NCBI GenBank assembly: GCA_035279785.1
Contig: DATEHC010000106.1
Span: forward strand, 1-13,329
Reading direction: 5' to 3'
Source of the DNA: 40CM-4-65-16 sp035279785
GTDB taxonomy: Bacteria; Chloroflexota; Dormibacteria; Dormibacterales; Dormibacteraceae
DNA length: 13,329 nucleotides
Shown here: piece by piece, positions 12,962 through 13,329 of the stretch
Numbering within the stretch: the first letter of the stretch is position 1
Layout: every line of letters begins with the position of its first letter
Notes under the pieces: generated by a model
Database searches by the model: none
What the model was told of the DNA's origin: nothing
What the model saw: the letters and a program-made list of their open reading frames with translations, nothing else
Translations under genes and position numbers: made by a program

Positions 12962-13329
12962 AGTTCGACGTCGAGCCCTGGGCGGTGAGGGAGACCGAGC
13001 TCGACCTCGACAACCTCGGCCCGAGCGAGTCGATCCTCGCCCTGTCCAACGGCCACATCGGCTGGCGCGCCAACCTCGACGAGGGCGAGCCGCATGACAT
13101 CGCGGGCTCCTACCTCAACGCGGTCTACGAAGAGGTTCCTCTTCCCTACGCCGAGACCGCATACGGCTACCCCGAGGCCGGCCAGTCGATGATCAACGTC
13201 ACCAACGGCAAGGTCATCCGGCTGCTGGTCGACGACGAGCCCTTCGACGTCCGCTACGGGACCCTTCACTCGCACGAGCGCGTGCTCGACTTCAGGACGG
13301 GACTTCTCACGCGGACCGTCGACTGGGAA
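12958..13329 (+). CDS. Glycoside hydrolase family 65 protein, N-terminal part (probable alpha-disaccharide phosphorylase)
   Basis: Only the first 124 codons are in the window; the reading frame is open to the right edge. The start ATG overlaps the pgmB stop (ATGA). The N-terminal super-sandwich domain of GH65 is recognisable: ESILALSNGHIGWRAN (24-39), then GSYLNAVYEE (50-59), a YAETAYGYPEAGQ block (64-76) and LLVDDEPFDVRYG (89-101). GH65 members phosphorolyse trehalose, maltose, kojibiose or nigerose, releasing beta-glucose 1-phosphate, and the adjacent beta-phosphoglucomutase is the usual partner. The catalytic Glu and the phosphate-binding residues lie beyond the edge, so neither the substrate nor phosphorylase versus hydrolase activity can be decided here. 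The same pgmB-GH65 order is known from mycobacteria (Rv3400-Rv3401). Confidence 0.88.
   Translation, partial: MKFDVEPWAVRETELDLDNLGPSESILALSNGHIGWRANLDEGEPHDIAGSYLNAVYEEVPLPYAETAYGYPEAGQSMINVTNGKVIRLLVDDEPFDVRYGTLHSHERVLDFRTGLLTRTVDWE

Overview
The window is high-GC bacterial chromosome (roughly two thirds G+C by eye). Its core is the pair of genes for the large RNA polymerase subunits, both on the minus strand. The encoded RpoB and RpoC look most like those of Actinobacteriota and neighbouring Terrabacteria (Chloroflexota, Dormibacterota). A DUF222-HNH endonuclease gene and a pgmB-GH65 pair, as known in mycobacteria, fit the same broad group. I cannot fix the phylum from sequence alone. The rpoBC pair has neither rplJ/rplL in front nor rpsL/rpsG/fusA behind, so this is not the textbook actinobacterial layout.

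Layout, left to right. Positions 1-148 are non-coding and hold a possible leftward promoter for a gene beyond the edge. Positions 149-1801 (-) encode an OppA-type solute-binding lipoprotein with no permease or ATPase genes in view. Positions 1881-6119 (-) are rpoC and 6120-9659 (-) are rpoB; the two genes abut with no intervening base (TAA then ATG), so rpoB is transcribed first. rpoB appears to start at TTG behind a strong Shine-Dalgarno sequence. A divergent control region with two inverted repeats (about 9660-9827) separates rpoB from a plus-strand PLP-dependent class V aminotransferase/kynureninase-like gene (9828-10982). That gene converges on, and overlaps by 20 bp, a minus-strand DUF222-HNH endonuclease gene (10963-12123). 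A 139-154 bp, partly AT-rich divergent region with a good sigma70-type promoter and a perfect 7-bp inverted repeat follows. Last come the plus-strand beta-phosphoglucomutase gene (12278-12961) and, overlapping it by ATGA, the first 124 codons of a GH65 glycoside phosphorylase/hydrolase that runs off the right edge.

Functionally there are three unrelated blocks: core transcription (rpoBC), peptide or solute capture, and alpha-disaccharide phosphorolysis. In the last, GH65 would release beta-glucose 1-phosphate and PgmB would convert it to glucose 6-phosphate. The aminotransferase and HNH genes are single genes of uncertain role. I found no RNA genes, CRISPR arrays, insertion sequences or prophage genes. 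Nothing here clearly amounts to a new system. The most notable signals are the recurring -10-like boxes 5-6 nt before start codons with no Shine-Dalgarno (possible leaderless mRNAs), the long interrupted coiled-coil insert near the N terminus of RpoC, and the palindromes in the two divergent intergenic regions.
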